The notes: generated by a model from the letters alone, not told the origin. Counted from the first letter of the stretch, positions 1 through 16,942 are shown. The stretch is 64,000 nt of DNA from Serratia liquefaciens ATCC 27592 (GCF_000422085.1 NC_021741.1:1612001-1676000); one strand, 5' to 3'. Numbers and translations: made by a program.

Positions 1-1641
1 AGAATAAAAATCACCGGTTGGGCCGAAGCTGATGATTATAAAATGTGGCTCGCTGCCGCTGATGTTGGGGTCCAGCTTCGGACGCTTTCTCGTGGGGAAA
101 CTTCAGGCACTGTGCTAGATTGTATGAATTATGGTTTAGCAACGATAGTTAATGCTAATGGTTCTATGGCGGACCTTGATGATTCCTGCGTTGCGAAGCT
201 AGTCGATGATTTTTCTGAGATTGATCTTATTGATATTCTTAAATTACTTTATAATGATATTGGTTATAGAGAACGTTTAAAATCTGCCGCTATAAATAAA
301 ATCAGAATATTACATAAGCCAAGAGCTTGCGCTGAAGAATATAAGATGGCTATTGAGAAGTTTTTTAATAATTCGCATCACAGCGCTCAAAAACTGGTTG
401 ATAGCATTATTAATGAGGCGGAGGATGATATATCCGGAGAGTATTTGAAGCTGGCTACAGCCATTACCAATAACTACGAACCTGAACCTAGGAAAAAACA
501 ATTATTAGTTGATGTCTCTGAACTTGTCCAAAGAGATGCTAAAAGCGGTATTCAGCGTGTTGTTAGAGCTATTCTTAACCAGTTACTGCAAAACCCGCCA
601 GAAGGGTGGGTTGTTGAACCAGTATATGCAACTGAATCCTCCCACGGTTATCGATATGCCCGTAGTTTTACGTGTGCTTTCTTAGGAATACCGTCAGGTT
701 GGACTGAAGATGCGCCAATCGAAGCCTGGGCGGGAGATATTTTTCTGGGGCTCGATCTTCAGCCAAATATTGTACAGTCTAAGCAGAGTTTCTTACACGA
801 TATACATCGTCGTGGTATCGGCGTACATTTCGTTGTGTATGATTTATTGCCAATATTAGCACCTGAGTCATTTTTCCCCGGTGCAAAAGATACTTATGAA
901 ATGTGGCTTAATTGTATCACCACGTTTGATGGGGCAATTTGTATTTCTCAAACCGTCGCCAATGAGTTATCTAATTGGGTTTGCGTTCAGTATCCAGATA
1001 GGAAATATTCATTTGATATTCAATGGTTCCATTTAGGGGCGGATTTAGTCAGTTCAGTACCTTCAAATGGTAAACTCGCGGATTCTGAGTATGTGCTTGA
1101 AAAAATGTCTAAACGGACAACTTTTTTGATGGTTAGCACGGTCGAACCCCGCAAGCAGCATGCTCAAGTTTTAGCCGCTTTTGAATTACTCTGGAATAAT
1201 GGCGAAGATATTAATCTTGTAATTGTAGGCAAGCAAGGGTGGATGGTTGAACAACTAATCAACCGAATTTCTCATCATAATGAGTTGAATCATAAACTTT
1301 TCTGGTTGTCTGATGTTAGTGATGAATATCTTGAAAGCATTTATGGTGCTGCAGATTGTTTGATTGCGGCGAGCACTGGTGAAGGTTTTGGTCTGCCATT
1401 AATTGAAGCAGCTCAATATGGAAAACCTATAATTGCACGAGATATTCCAGTGTTCAGAGAGGTTGCTGGTGATAGTGCATTCTATTTTGATGGTTTATCT
1501 CCGAACGATCTTTCTGACGCGGTGAATGAATGGCTTAGATTGAAGAGTATCGCTGGAGTCCCCGATGTAACCGGTTTAAAATGGTCAACTTGGGAACAAA
1601 GTGCAATGCAATTATTGAATGCTATTTTAAAAAAGAATTGA
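1..1641 (+). CDS. Two-domain glycosyltransferase, 5' end outside window
   Basis: The reading frame is open from the first base, so the gene begins upstream. The visible 546 codons hold the end of one GT-B glycosyltransferase domain (an E-x7-type ETSGTVLDCM segment), a linker, and a second complete GT4 domain starting near the DVSELVQRDAKSGIQRV segment. The second domain carries EPRKQ and EGFGLPLIE, the usual GT4 phosphate- and sugar-nucleotide-binding signatures. Fused transferases of this kind build O-polysaccharide repeats at the inner face of the cytoplasmic membrane. The gene is AT-rich compared with gnd and his downstream, as expected of horizontally exchanged O-antigen loci. It lies 38 bases before gmd. 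The sugar specificity cannot be read from sequence; D-rhamnosyl or mannosyl transfer is inferred from the neighbours. Confidence 0.85.
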   Translation, partial: RIKITGWAEADDYKMWLAAADVGVQLRTLSRGETSGTVLDCMNYGLATIVNANGSMADLDDSCVAKLVDDFSEIDLIDILKLLYNDIGYRERLKSAAINKIRILHKPRACAEEYKMAIEKFFNNSHHSAQKLVDSIINEAEDDISGEYLKLATAITNNYEPEPRKKQLLVDVSELVQRDAKSGIQRVVRAILNQLLQNPPEGWVVEPVYATESSHGYRYARSFTCAFLGIPSGWTEDAPIEAWAGDIFLGLDLQPNIVQSKQSFLHDIHRRGIGVHFVVYDLLPILAPESFFPGAKDTYEMWLNCITTFDGAICISQTVANELSNWVCVQYPDRKYSFDIQWFHLGADLVSSVPSNGKLADSEYVLEKMSKRTTFLMVSTVEPRKQHAQVLAAFELLWNNGEDINLVIVGKQGWMVEQLINRISHHNELNHKLFWLSDVSDEYLESIYGAADCLIAASTGEGFGLPLIEAAQYGKPIIARDIPVFREVAGDSAFYFDGLSPNDLSDAVNEWLRLKSIAGVPDVTGLKWSTWEQSAMQLLNAILKKN

Positions 1642-1661
1642 TTTTTACACGGTGTGTATAA

Positions 1662-2719
<1,058 letters not shown>

Positions 2720-2720
<1 letters not shown>

Positions 2721-3613
2721 TGTTTGGCGCCGGCAAACGTGCCTTAATCACGGGCATTAATGGGTTTACCGGCCGCTATGTGGCAGCGGAATTATCCGCT
2801 GCCGGATATCGGGTGTTTGGGTTGGGGTCATTATCCTCAACCCAAGAGGATTACTTGCAGGTCAACCTATTAAATGCGGATGAACTGACTGATGCTATTG
2901 CACAGGTTAAACCTGATGTCGTGGTCCATTTGGCCGCGATTGCCTTTGTTGGCCACGGCGATACCAGTGCATTTTATAGCGTAAACGTACTAGGAACCCG
3001 TAATTTATTGCAGGCGCTTTATGATTGTGGCAAATCCTTGGATGCTATCCTGATTGCGAGCAGTGCCAATGTTTATGGCAATAGCATCGAGGGTAAACTG
3101 GACGAATCCACGCCAGCAAATCCGGCAAATGATTATGCGGTAAGTAAGTTGGCTATGGAATATATGGCCAAGTTATGGGTAGATAAGTTACCGATATTTA
3201 TTACCAGGCCCTTTAATTATACCGGCGTTGGCCAAGCAGATAACTTCTTGTTACCGAAGATTGTTAAGCACTATAAAGAGAAGGCTGCAATCATCGAATT
3301 GGGTAACATCGATGTCTGGCGTGATTTCACCGATGTTCGTGCTTTAAGTAAAGCCTATGTGGCATTACTCCAAGCTGGCCCTGTTGGGGAAATTATCAAC
3401 GTTTGCTCTGGTAGAACGTACTCATTACGTGAAGCTGTTGCGCTGAGTGAACAGATCTCTGGCCACTCTTTGGAGATTCGTGTGAATCCTTCCTTTGTTC
3501 GCCCGAACGAAGTCAAAAGCCTGTGTGGGGATGCATCTAAATTGCGAACCATTATCGGTCAGTGGGATACACCTCCTCTGGAGGATACGTTGCGCTGGAT
3601 GTTGGAAAACTAA
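2720..3613 (+). CDS. rmd: GDP-6-deoxy-D-mannose reductase (GDP-D-rhamnose synthesis)
   Basis: Reduces the Gmd product to GDP-D-rhamnose. A 297-residue extended SDR protein with a GINGFTGRYVA dinucleotide-binding loop, SSANVYG and the catalytic YAVSK motif. Start and gmd stop share a base (TGATG). Rmd is preferred over the fucose-pathway epimerase/reductase (fcl) because of its size, the RPFNYTG and WRDFTDVR segments and the gmd-rmd pairing seen in D-rhamnan loci such as the Pseudomonas A-band cluster. GDP-6-deoxy-talose synthesis is the main alternative and would need biochemistry to exclude. Confidence 0.85.
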
Positions 3614-3615
3614 GA

Positions 3616-4749
3616 ATGAAAGTTATACTGGGTACTGACCCGATTAAATACCCTTTAACCGGTATTGGTCGATATACCTATGAGTTAGCCAACTGCTTGC
3701 AAGAGAGTTCAGAGATATCTGAGCTTTTATTTCTTCAAGGGCGCCATTTAAGCCAACAGGTTCCTATTGTCAAGGGTGCTAGCTCATCGACTCAAGGTTT
3801 ACGTCGCCGGTTACAAAAAAGTCACATAGCGGCAGAACTATACCGTTTAACTGCTCCGTGGTTAAAGACACATGCGTTAAGAAAGCACCCTGATGCCATA
3901 TACCATGGACCAAATTTTTATTTACCACCCAACGTTGATCGCTGTGTAGTCACATTTCATGATAATTCGGTCTTTACCTTGCCACAATGTCATCCGGCAG
4001 AGCGAGTCCGTTTTATGCAGAAAGAGTTGTTGTTGACTATTAAGCGTGCCAGTATTCTTATCACGGACTCCGAATTCACTCGCCGTGAGTTGGCTGCGTA
4101 CTTTAATTTGCCTTTAAATAAGGTATATGCAGCACAATTAGCTAGCAGCGGGGAGTTCTATCCACGTGAGCCCGAAGAGATTTCGCGTGTTTTGTCACCC
4201 CTCAGTTTAAAAATAAATCAGTACTGTTTATTTACCGGTTCTATCGAACCGCGCAAAAATATTGAAACGCTTCTGGATGCCTACAAGCGTTTACCACTGG
4301 CTCTGCGCCTGGATGTTCCTTTGGTTATCAGCGGATTTAAAGGATGGAGCAGTGAAAGGTTGCATCAACGTTTTGAACGCGGCCAGAGAGAGGGGTGGCT
4401 GCGTTATCTCGGCTACACTAAATCAGCAGATCTACCTTTTCTGTTTGCTGGTGCTCGTAGTTTTCTGTTTCCGTCGTTGTATGAAGGCTTTGGACTGCCG
4501 GTGCTGGAAGCCATGGCATCTGGAGTGCCGGTTGTTTGCTCAGACAGCGCCTCACTACCCGAAGTGGTCGGCGATTGTGCCTTGATGTGCGCAGCAATGG
4601 ATATTGAAACACTCTCTGAGCTGATTCAAAAGAGTATTGAAGATGAAGTCTGGCGCGAAAAAGCCAGGACAAAGGGTATAAATCGGGCAAAACATTTTTC
4701 TTGGCAACGTTGTGCGCAAGAAACCATTCTCGCATACCAGCAGGTTTGA
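3616..4749 (+). CDS. GT4 glycosyltransferase, probably D-rhamnosyltransferase
   Basis: A 377-residue cytosolic or membrane-peripheral GT-B enzyme. The ATG at 3616 is two bases after the rmd stop and gives MKVILGTDPIKYPLTGIGRY, a typical GT4 amino end with the donor-side glycine loop. The C-terminal domain shows the SIEPRKNIETLL and YEGFGLPVLE motifs. An in-frame start at 3562 would lie inside rmd and is not needed. Its position after gmd-rmd suggests transfer of D-rhamnose, as by the WbpX/Y/Z group; that specificity is inference. The next transferase starts eight bases after this stop. Confidence 0.85.
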   Translation: MKVILGTDPIKYPLTGIGRYTYELANCLQESSEISELLFLQGRHLSQQVPIVKGASSSTQGLRRRLQKSHIAAELYRLTAPWLKTHALRKHPDAIYHGPNFYLPPNVDRCVVTFHDNSVFTLPQCHPAERVRFMQKELLLTIKRASILITDSEFTRRELAAYFNLPLNKVYAAQLASSGEFYPREPEEISRVLSPLSLKINQYCLFTGSIEPRKNIETLLDAYKRLPLALRLDVPLVISGFKGWSSERLHQRFERGQREGWLRYLGYTKSADLPFLFAGARSFLFPSLYEGFGLPVLEAMASGVPVVCSDSASLPEVVGDCALMCAAMDIETLSELIQKSIEDEVWREKARTKGINRAKHFSWQRCAQETILAYQQV

Positions 4750-4757
4750 TATTTTTC

Positions 4758-5873
4758 ATGTTGAAAGTTCTGCATTTTTATAAAACATATTATCCGGATT
4801 CTTTTGGCGGCATAGAGCAGGTTATTTTTCAATTAAGTGAAGCTGGCGTATGTCACCAGATTGAGTCGACGACACTTTCTTTGAGTACCCGTGGTGACAT
4901 TGACAATGCGCGCGTAGGAGTTCACCCGGCTTACTACGCGGCGACTAACTTCGAAGTGGCATCCACTCCGTTCTCGACAGGCGCCATATGGAAATTTAAA
5001 AAATTGGCGGCCGAAGCGGATATTATCCACTATCATTTCCCATATCCATTTATGGATTTGGTGCACTTTATTGCCGATGTTAAAAAGCCTACGGTAGTCA
5101 GTTACCACTCAGATATTGTTAAGCAAAAGTTGGCGCTGAAAATGTATACGCCGCTGATGAACAAGTTTTTGAGTTCGGTAGATTGCATCGTCGCGGCTTC
5201 GCCAAACTATGTGAAAACCAGTCCGGTGCTGCAAAAATATCTGCCAAAGGTGAGAGTGATACCTTATGGCCTGGATAAAAAGTCTTATCCGGTTGCTGAT
5301 GAGGCTCATCTTGAGCGCTGGTGCCAGCAGGTTGGCGATCGCTTCTTCCTGTTTGTCGGGGCATTTCGATACTATAAAGGCCTGCATATTTTGCTTGAGG
5401 CTGTTCAGGGTACTGATTTTCCGTTGGTCATTATTGGTGCCGGTCCAATCGAAGCTGAGCTTAAGCAGCAGGCGCAGGAGCTGGGATTAAAAAATATCCA
5501 TTTTCTCGGCGCGTTGCCAGATGAAGATAAGGCCGCGTTGCTGCAGCTATGTTATAGCGTCGTATTCCCTTCACATTTACGTTCTGAAGCTTTCGGCATA
5601 ACCTTGCTTGAAGGCGCGATGTATGGAAAATCGCTGATTTCAAGCGAAATTGGTACAGGAACGACTTATATCAACATTGATCAGGAAACTGGCCTTGTTG
5701 TACCGCCATCCGATCCGCAAGCATTGCGTGCGGCAATGACAACACTATGGGAAGATCCTGAGCTGGCACAGCGATATGGTGAGAATGCAGCTAAACGTTT
5801 TCAGGCGCTGTTTACTTCGGAGCGTATGGCGGAAAGTTACATTGAACTTTATCAGCGGCTGATAAATAAGTGA
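4758..5873 (+). CDS. GT4 glycosyltransferase, WbpZ-like
   Basis: A 371-residue GT-B transferase starting at ATG 4758 (MLKVLHFYKTYYPDSFGGIE). The N-terminal domain has the FGGIE glycine loop and YHSD; the C-terminal domain has FRYYKGLHILLEA and SEAFGITLLEG with the GT4 E-x7-E pair, followed by a GTGTTYIN segment. This N-terminal arrangement resembles the initiating D-rhamnosyltransferase WbpZ of the Pseudomonas A-band cluster, by memory of the family and not by search. It is the last polysaccharide gene before gnd. Specificity is unproved. Confidence 0.85.
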   Translation: MLKVLHFYKTYYPDSFGGIEQVIFQLSEAGVCHQIESTTLSLSTRGDIDNARVGVHPAYYAATNFEVASTPFSTGAIWKFKKLAAEADIIHYHFPYPFMDLVHFIADVKKPTVVSYHSDIVKQKLALKMYTPLMNKFLSSVDCIVAASPNYVKTSPVLQKYLPKVRVIPYGLDKKSYPVADEAHLERWCQQVGDRFFLFVGAFRYYKGLHILLEAVQGTDFPLVIIGAGPIEAELKQQAQELGLKNIHFLGALPDEDKAALLQLCYSVVFPSHLRSEAFGITLLEGAMYGKSLISSEIGTGTTYINIDQETGLVVPPSDPQALRAAMTTLWEDPELAQRYGENAAKRFQALFTSERMAESYIELYQRLINK

Positions 5874-5880
5874 TTGGTAA

Positions 5881-5899
5881 ATAACAATATTATTGTTAT
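5881..5899. repeat. 19-base perfect AT palindrome before gnd
   Basis: The arms ATAACAATA and TATTGTTAT flank a single T, directly after the last polysaccharide gene. There is no following T-tract, so a classical terminator is unlikely. It may be a weak transcript end or a protein-binding site at the boundary between the polysaccharide cluster and gnd. Confidence 0.5.
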
Positions 5900-6043
5900 A
5901 TGGCGTTAGGTGATGTGCAAAAGTATGACCTATCGCACCAATCACTACCCACGCAGCAGCTTCCTGAGTTAACATGTGTGCCACATCACAAAACCTGTTG
6001 GCCACAGTTGTTAACAGGGTCATCCTCAGACAGGAGTTCTTCA

Positions 6044-7450
<1,407 letters not shown>

Positions 7451-7468
7451 TCCCAACGTTTGAAGCAT

Positions 7469-7507
7469 AAAAAAAGCCGCCGAGGTTAACGCCCGGCGGC
7501 TTTTTTA
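7469..7507. terminator. Bidirectional terminator between gnd and hisI
   Basis: An A-tract, a stem with arms AAGCCGCCG and CGGCGGCTT around a short loop, then six T. The symmetry lets it end both gnd (+) and the his operon (-), whose last codon lies 18 bases away. Confidence 0.9.
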
Positions 7508-7524
7508 TTACCTGCAAAGCAAGA

Positions 7525-8132
7525 CTATTTCTGGTGGCGTTCGCGCAGCCGGCCAATCACCTTGCTCAAATCCAGATCCTGATCCTGCAATAGCACCAGC
7601 AGGTGATAAATCAGATCGGAGGCCTCGTTGGTCAGCTCTTCGCGATCGTTCACCGTCGCGGCCAATGCGGTTTCCACGCCTTCTTCACCGACTTTCTGCG
7701 CGATACGCTTGGTGCCGCTGGCGTACAGGCTGGCGGTGTAAGAGCTGTCGGGGCTGGCGTTTTTACGCTCCGCTAGCAGTTGCTCCAACTGATACAGAAA
7801 ACCCCAATCGCTGGCGGCCGGGTGGAAGCAGCTGGTATTGCCCAGATGGCAGGTCGGGCCAATCGGATTGACCAAAATCAACAGCGTGTCGTTATCACAG
7901 TCTGGGGTGATGCTCACTACGTTGAGGAAGTTGCCAGAGCTTTCGCCCTTGGTCCACAGGCGTTGCTTGGTGCGAGAGAAGAAGGTGACCTTGCCGCTTT
8001 GTTCGGTAGCGGTCAGCGCTTCCTGGTTCATGTAGCCGAGCATCAGCACTTCGCCGGAAACGGCATGCTGCACAATCGCCGGCAGCAGGTGGTCAGTTTT
8101 TTCCCAGTCGAGCTGGTTTCTTTGTTGTTCTG

Positions 8133-8139
<7 letters not shown>
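7525..8139 (-). CDS. hisI: Bifunctional phosphoribosyl-AMP cyclohydrolase / phosphoribosyl-ATP pyrophosphatase
   Basis: Carries out steps 2 and 3 of histidine synthesis: pyrophosphate removal from PR-ATP and ring opening of PR-AMP. 204 residues with an N-terminal HisI cyclohydrolase domain (about 1-110; metal-binding CDND and CHLGNTSCF cysteines) fused to a C-terminal HisE domain with the [13 protein letters not shown] motif. The start overlaps the hisF end by seven bases. It is the last gene of the operon and converges on gnd across a shared terminator. Confidence 0.98.
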
Positions 8140-13680
<5,541 letters not shown>

Positions 13681-13684
13681 GGCG

Positions 13685-14584
13685 TTACTCCATCATCTTC
13701 TCAATTGGCAACACCAGAATCGAACTGGCACCGAGCGCTTTCAGCTTTTCCATGGTTTCCCAGAACAGGGTTTCACTGCTGACCATGTGCATTGCCACGC
13801 GATTTTGCGCACCGGCCAGTGGCAGAATGGTTGGGCGTTCCGCGCCCGGCAGCAGCGCAACGATTTCATCGAGGCGCTCGCTCGGCGCGTGCAGCATGAT
13901 GTACTTGGATTCTCGTGCCTGGATCACGCCCTGAATACGGGTCATCAGGCGGTCGATCAATTGCTGTTTGGCTTCCGGCATTTCGCCGTCACGTTGGATC
14001 AGGCAGGCTTTCGAGCGGTAAATCACTTCCACTTCGCGCAGACCGTTGGCTTCCAGCGTGGCACCGGTGGAGACCAGATCACAGATGGCGTCGGCCAGAC
14101 CGGCACGCGGTGCCACTTCCACCGAGCCGTTCAACAGGCAGGATTTGAAGCGCACGCCTTGTTTATCGAGATATTGTTTCAGCAGGTGCGGATAAGAGGT
14201 GGCGATGCGGGCGTCTTGCAGGCTTTGCGGGCCGGTGTATTCCGTGTCGAGCGAGGTAGCCAGCGACAGACGGCAACCGCCGAAGTCCAGGCGGCGCAGG
14301 GTGAAGTAACGGGGATCTTCGCCCTGAGCGCGGCGGGTGAGCAGCTCTTCTTCCAGCACGTTCTCACCGATAATCCCCAGATCGACCACGCCGTCCATCA
14401 CCAGCCCTGGGATATCATCATCACGGACGCGCAGGATATCAATCGGCATATTCTCCGCGAAGGCAATCAGGCGCTGTTGCTGCAGGTTGATTTTAATGCC
14501 GCAGCGCGCCAGTAACTCCTGGGATTCATCACTCAGGCGGCCTGACTTCTGCATTGCTATCCGTAAACGTGTTTTGTCCAGCAT
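13685..14584 (-). CDS. hisG: ATP phosphoribosyltransferase
   Basis: First enzyme of histidine synthesis, feedback-inhibited by histidine. 299 residues of the long HisG form with a C-terminal regulatory ACT-like domain. The N-terminus [15 protein letters not shown] and the PRPP-binding [11 protein letters not shown] and [14 protein letters not shown] segments are intact. The ATG has a GAGG ribosome site eight bases upstream. It is preceded in the transcript by the ERIC element and the his attenuator. Confidence 0.98.
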   Translation of the reverse strand: MLDKTRLRIAMQKSGRLSDESQELLARCGIKINLQQQRLIAFAENMPIDILRVRDDDIPGLVMDGVVDLGIIGENVLEEELLTRRAQGEDPRYFTLRRLDFGGCRLSLATSLDTEYTGPQSLQDARIATSYPHLLKQYLDKQGVRFKSCLLNGSVEVAPRAGLADAICDLVSTGATLEANGLREVEVIYRSKACLIQRDGEMPEAKQQLIDRLMTRIQGVIQARESKYIMLHAPSERLDEIVALLPGAERPTILPLAGAQNRVAMHMVSSETLFWETMEKLKALGASSILVLPIEKMME

Positions 14585-14610
14585 GGTAACCTCTGTTTAA
14601 TCTGTAATTT

Positions 14611-14736
14611 TATACCCGTCATACTTCAAGTGGCTTGGGTGTTGGCTGCCTTCATTCACTCCAGTCACTAACTTGAGTAAGCTCCTGGGGATTCACTCAG
14701 TTGCCGCCTACAAGCAACTCGAATTATTTGGGGTAT
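14611..14736. repeat. ERIC element within the his leader
   Basis: About 126 bases with terminal inverted repeats TATACCC and GGGTAT. It contains the hallmark ERIC core AAGCTCCTGGGGATTCAC and the flanking CCAGTCAC and CTTGAGTAAG segments. It lies between the his attenuator and hisG, so it is transcribed at the 5' end of every full-length his mRNA and can form a long hairpin there. Confidence 0.9.
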
Positions 14737-14779
14737 TTGAATTTATTTTAAAAATTATTTTTTCTGTCTGTCCGGAGCC

Positions 14780-14812
14780 AAAAAAAAACCCTCGGAAGAA
14801 ATCTTCCGAGGG
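14780..14812 (-). terminator. his attenuator terminator
   Basis: On the minus strand, arms CCCTCGGAAGA and TCTTCCGAGGG form an 11-base-pair stem followed by nine T. It sits 70 bases past the hisL stop. One arm (TCTTCC/GGAAGA) can pair instead with the upstream hairpin at 14837-14863, the classic mutually exclusive attenuator arrangement. Confidence 0.93.
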
Positions 14813-14836
14813 CTCTCTCTTGCATTCTGCGCGCCA

Positions 14837-14863
14837 CTGGAAGATTAAAAAACCGTCTTCCAG
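14837..14863 (-). promoter_or_regulatory. his leader alternate hairpin (pause/antiterminator arm)
   Basis: An 8-base-pair stem CTGGAAGA / TCTTCCAG with an 11-base loop, located between hisL and the attenuator. Its GGAAGA/TCTTCC sequences also occur in the terminator stem, so ribosome position on the His codons can choose between the two structures. Confidence 0.75.
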
Positions 14864-14881
14864 CACTCATCGCCTGAAAGA

Positions 14882-14929
14882 CTAGTCAGGATGATGGTGA
14901 TGATGGTGGCTGAACTGAATGCGTGTCAT
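14882..14929 (-). CDS. hisL: his operon leader peptide, six His codons
   Basis: A 15-codon ORF, MTRIQFSHHHHHHPD, ending in TAG. Six consecutive histidine codons (CAC and CAT) sense charged tRNA-His: a ribosome stalled here favours antitermination and transcription of hisGDCBHAFI. The E. coli peptide has seven His. It lies 345 bases upstream of hisG and about 37 bases after the predicted transcription start. Confidence 0.95.
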   Translation of the reverse strand: MTRIQFSHHHHHHPD

Positions 14930-14973
14930 GGTGTTTTCTCTGTATAAAGTCGCTACAAACTCAATTGCTAATT

Positions 14974-15003
14974 AACCTAAACTATCCGCCGTCTGTCACG
15001 CAA
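14974..15003 (-). promoter_or_regulatory. his operon promoter
   Basis: Minus-strand -35 TTGCGT (14998-15003) and -10 TAGGTT (14974-14979), separated by 18 bases. This closely matches the E. coli his promoter, which has TTGCTT, 18 bases and TAGGTT. Transcription would begin near 14967, just ahead of hisL. Confidence 0.8.
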
Positions 15004-15158
15004 CCCTTTTTTACGGTCATAAATTTAATTTATTGAAACAGGTTGAGTTATTAGCTGGACGCGACTTTACCTAAGCTTAAACTGGGTGGATTGTATCACT
15101 TCACGCAGTGGCGTAGCCTTAATGGGTAAAGCGCTGCGATCTTCAGGAGAGGAAGGTG

Positions 15159-15983
15159 ATGAAAAAGGTAGCCATTATTGGTCTGGGCTGGCTGGGCATG
15201 CCGTTGGCCCTGTCGCTGATGAGCCGTGGGTTTGACGTCGTTGGCAGTAAAACGACGCCGGATGGCGTTGAGGCCGCGCGGATGAGCGGCATTGAATGTT
15301 ATCAGTTGGAAATGACGCCGGAGCTGATTTGCGAACCGGAGGATCTGGAGTCTTTGCTGCGCGTTGATGCGCTGGTGGTGACATTGCCTGCGCGCCGCAC
15401 TGTCGAGGGCAGCGAGAACTACTTCAATGCGGTACGCATGCTGGTGGACAGCGCGATGGCTTTTGGCGTACCGCGTATTCTGTTTACCAGTTCGACTTCG
15501 GTATACGGTGAAACTACCGGCACGGTACGCGAGGATTCGCCGCTGCAGCCGGTTTCGCCGTCGGGGCGAGTGCTGGTGGAACTGGAGCGTTGGCTGCATG
15601 AACTGCCGAACACGTCGGTGGATATCTTGCGGTTGGCGGGACTGGTGGGTGTGGATCGTCACCCCGGTCGTTTCCTGGCCGGCAAAGTCGACGTCAAAGG
15701 CGGTTCGCAAGGGGTGAATCTGGTGCATCAGGACGATGTGATCGCCGCGATTCAACTGTTGCTGAAACTGCCGAAAGGCGGTCACGTTTATAACCTTTGC
15801 GCCCCGGCCCATCCCACCAAGCGTGAATTTTACCCGGCGCTGGCCGAACAGCTGCATCTGGCCCCGCCGCAGTTCGCCATTGAGGCAGAGCAGGGTGGGC
15901 GCCTGGTGGACGGTAGCCGCATCTGCAATGAGCTGGGATTCGAATATCAGTATCCGGATCCGGCGCGCATGCCGGTCAATTAA
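15159..15983 (+). CDS. yeeZ: YeeZ-like extended SDR protein of unknown substrate
   Basis: 274 residues, matching E. coli YeeZ, which also sits divergently upstream of hisL. The N-terminal KKVAIIGLGWLGMPLA loop binds NAD(P), and SSTSVYGETTG is the usual extended-SDR segment. No clear Y-x3-K follows, which weakens any dehydrogenase claim. The ATG at 15159 follows AGGAGAGGAAGG; GTG 15156 is an alternative. Its final codons overlap the 3' end of the convergent LysR gene by eight bases. Substrate and physiological role are unknown. Confidence 0.9.
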   Translation: MKKVAIIGLGWLGMPLALSLMSRGFDVVGSKTTPDGVEAARMSGIECYQLEMTPELICEPEDLESLLRVDALVVTLPARRTVEGSENYFNAVRMLVDSAMAFGVPRILFTSSTSVYGETTGTVREDSPLQPVSPSGRVLVELERWLHELPNTSVDILRLAGLVGVDRHPGRFLAGKVDVKGGSQGVNLVHQDDVIAAIQLLLKLPKGGHVYNLCAPAHPTKREFYPALAEQLHLAPPQFAIEAEQGGRLVDGSRICNELGFEYQYPDPARMPVN

Positions 15984-16917
15984 TATCAGTATCTGACCCC
16001 GCGCCTGCGGGGTTTTTTGTCTGTGGCGCTCGCGCCAATCCGCTCAAATCCTCTATCAGCGCCAACAAAGCCTCCTTTGGCGCTCCGGGCCGGGTCACCA
16101 GGCTCAGGGTTGCCTGGTAGGAGAGCGCCTGCCCGCCTAACTGCCGCAGTGCTCCCTGTTCAACCCAGCGCGCGGCATAATGGGTCGGTAGGTACCCGAG
16201 ATATTCACCGCTGAGCACCAGATGGGCGACCCCCTCCATATGGTGGGCGACGGCACCAAGGTTTAACGGCGCCAACGGGCAGAGCTGCTGTGCCAACAGA
16301 TAACCGCGCTTGACCCAACGCGCATTCTCAATTTGTTCGCGACCCGGTTGCTCTGCGGTAAACAGCGGATGATCGCTGCTGCAGTAGACCGCCTGCGTTT
16401 CGCTTATCCAGGGTTGATACTGCAATGCTTCCAACTGCTGGCCGAAATAACCGATGCCCAAATCGAGCTGCTGATTCAGCAGCCCCTGTTCAATTTCGCC
16501 GGGGGCGCAAATTCGGCACTGCAACTGCACGTCCTGATGGCGGCGTTGAAACTGTTTGATAGCACGGCTGAAGGGGTTGCCCGGCAGCGACACCAGATTA
16601 TCCACCAGCCCGATTTGCAGATCGCCGGTCAGCAGTCCGTTCAGCGACTGGCTGACCCGGGTGAAGTCGCGTGCGGCGTTAAACAGCGTGCGGCAGGCGA
16701 TCAATATGCGCTCCCCTTTGGGCGTCAGCATAAAGCCGGATCGCCCTCGCTGGCACAGACGAAACCCCAGCCGGGTTTCCAGCGTCGCAAGATGGGTGCT
16801 GATAGTCGACTGATTCATCAACAGCGGCTCCTGGGCGGCGCTGACGCCATGGGCTTCTGCGACGGCGACGAACACCCGCAGCAGCCGCAGATCGATGTCG
16901 CTTAGATTAGTGAGCAT
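15976..16917 (-). CDS. LysR-family regulator, probable controller of the guanidino-acid hydrolase operon
   Basis: 313 residues. The N-terminal winged helix-turn-helix covers about 8-67 (LRLLRVFVAVAEAHGVSAAQ ... NQSTISTHLATLE), followed by a two-lobed effector-binding domain. It is divergent from the amidinohydrolase gene across a 247-base regulatory region, the standard LysR layout and the same architecture as gbuR-gbuA in Pseudomonas. The effector is unknown; a guanidino acid or agmatine is the natural inference. The last codons run through the yeeZ terminator. Confidence 0.9.
   Translation of the reverse strand: MLTNLSDIDLRLLRVFVAVAEAHGVSAAQEPLLMNQSTISTHLATLETRLGFRLCQRGRSGFMLTPKGERILIACRTLFNAARDFTRVSQSLNGLLTGDLQIGLVDNLVSLPGNPFSRAIKQFQRRHQDVQLQCRICAPGEIEQGLLNQQLDLGIGYFGQQLEALQYQPWISETQAVYCSSDHPLFTAEQPGREQIENARWVKRGYLLAQQLCPLAPLNLGAVAHHMEGVAHLVLSGEYLGYLPTHYAARWVEQGALRQLGGQALSYQATLSLVTRPGAPKEALLALIEDLSGLARAPQTKNPAGAGSDTDIN
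15996..16018 (+). terminator. yeeZ terminator inside the LysR 3' end
   Basis: Stem CCCCGC / GCGGGG, loop GCCT, then six T, starting 13 bases after the yeeZ stop. It lies within the coding sequence for the LysR C-terminus on the other strand. Confidence 0.85.
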
Positions 16918-16942
16918 CTTTTCCTCCGCAAAAACTTTCCTT

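Noticed and set aside
5900..6043. 48-codon N-terminal extension of gnd
   Set aside because: The extension has no similarity to the family, and ATG 6044 with CAGGAG gives the exact 468-residue length.
14673..14885. 70-codon plus-strand ORF over the ERIC element and his attenuator
   Set aside because: It crosses known regulatory structure (terminator T-run, hisL) on the opposite strand. Coding is very unlikely.
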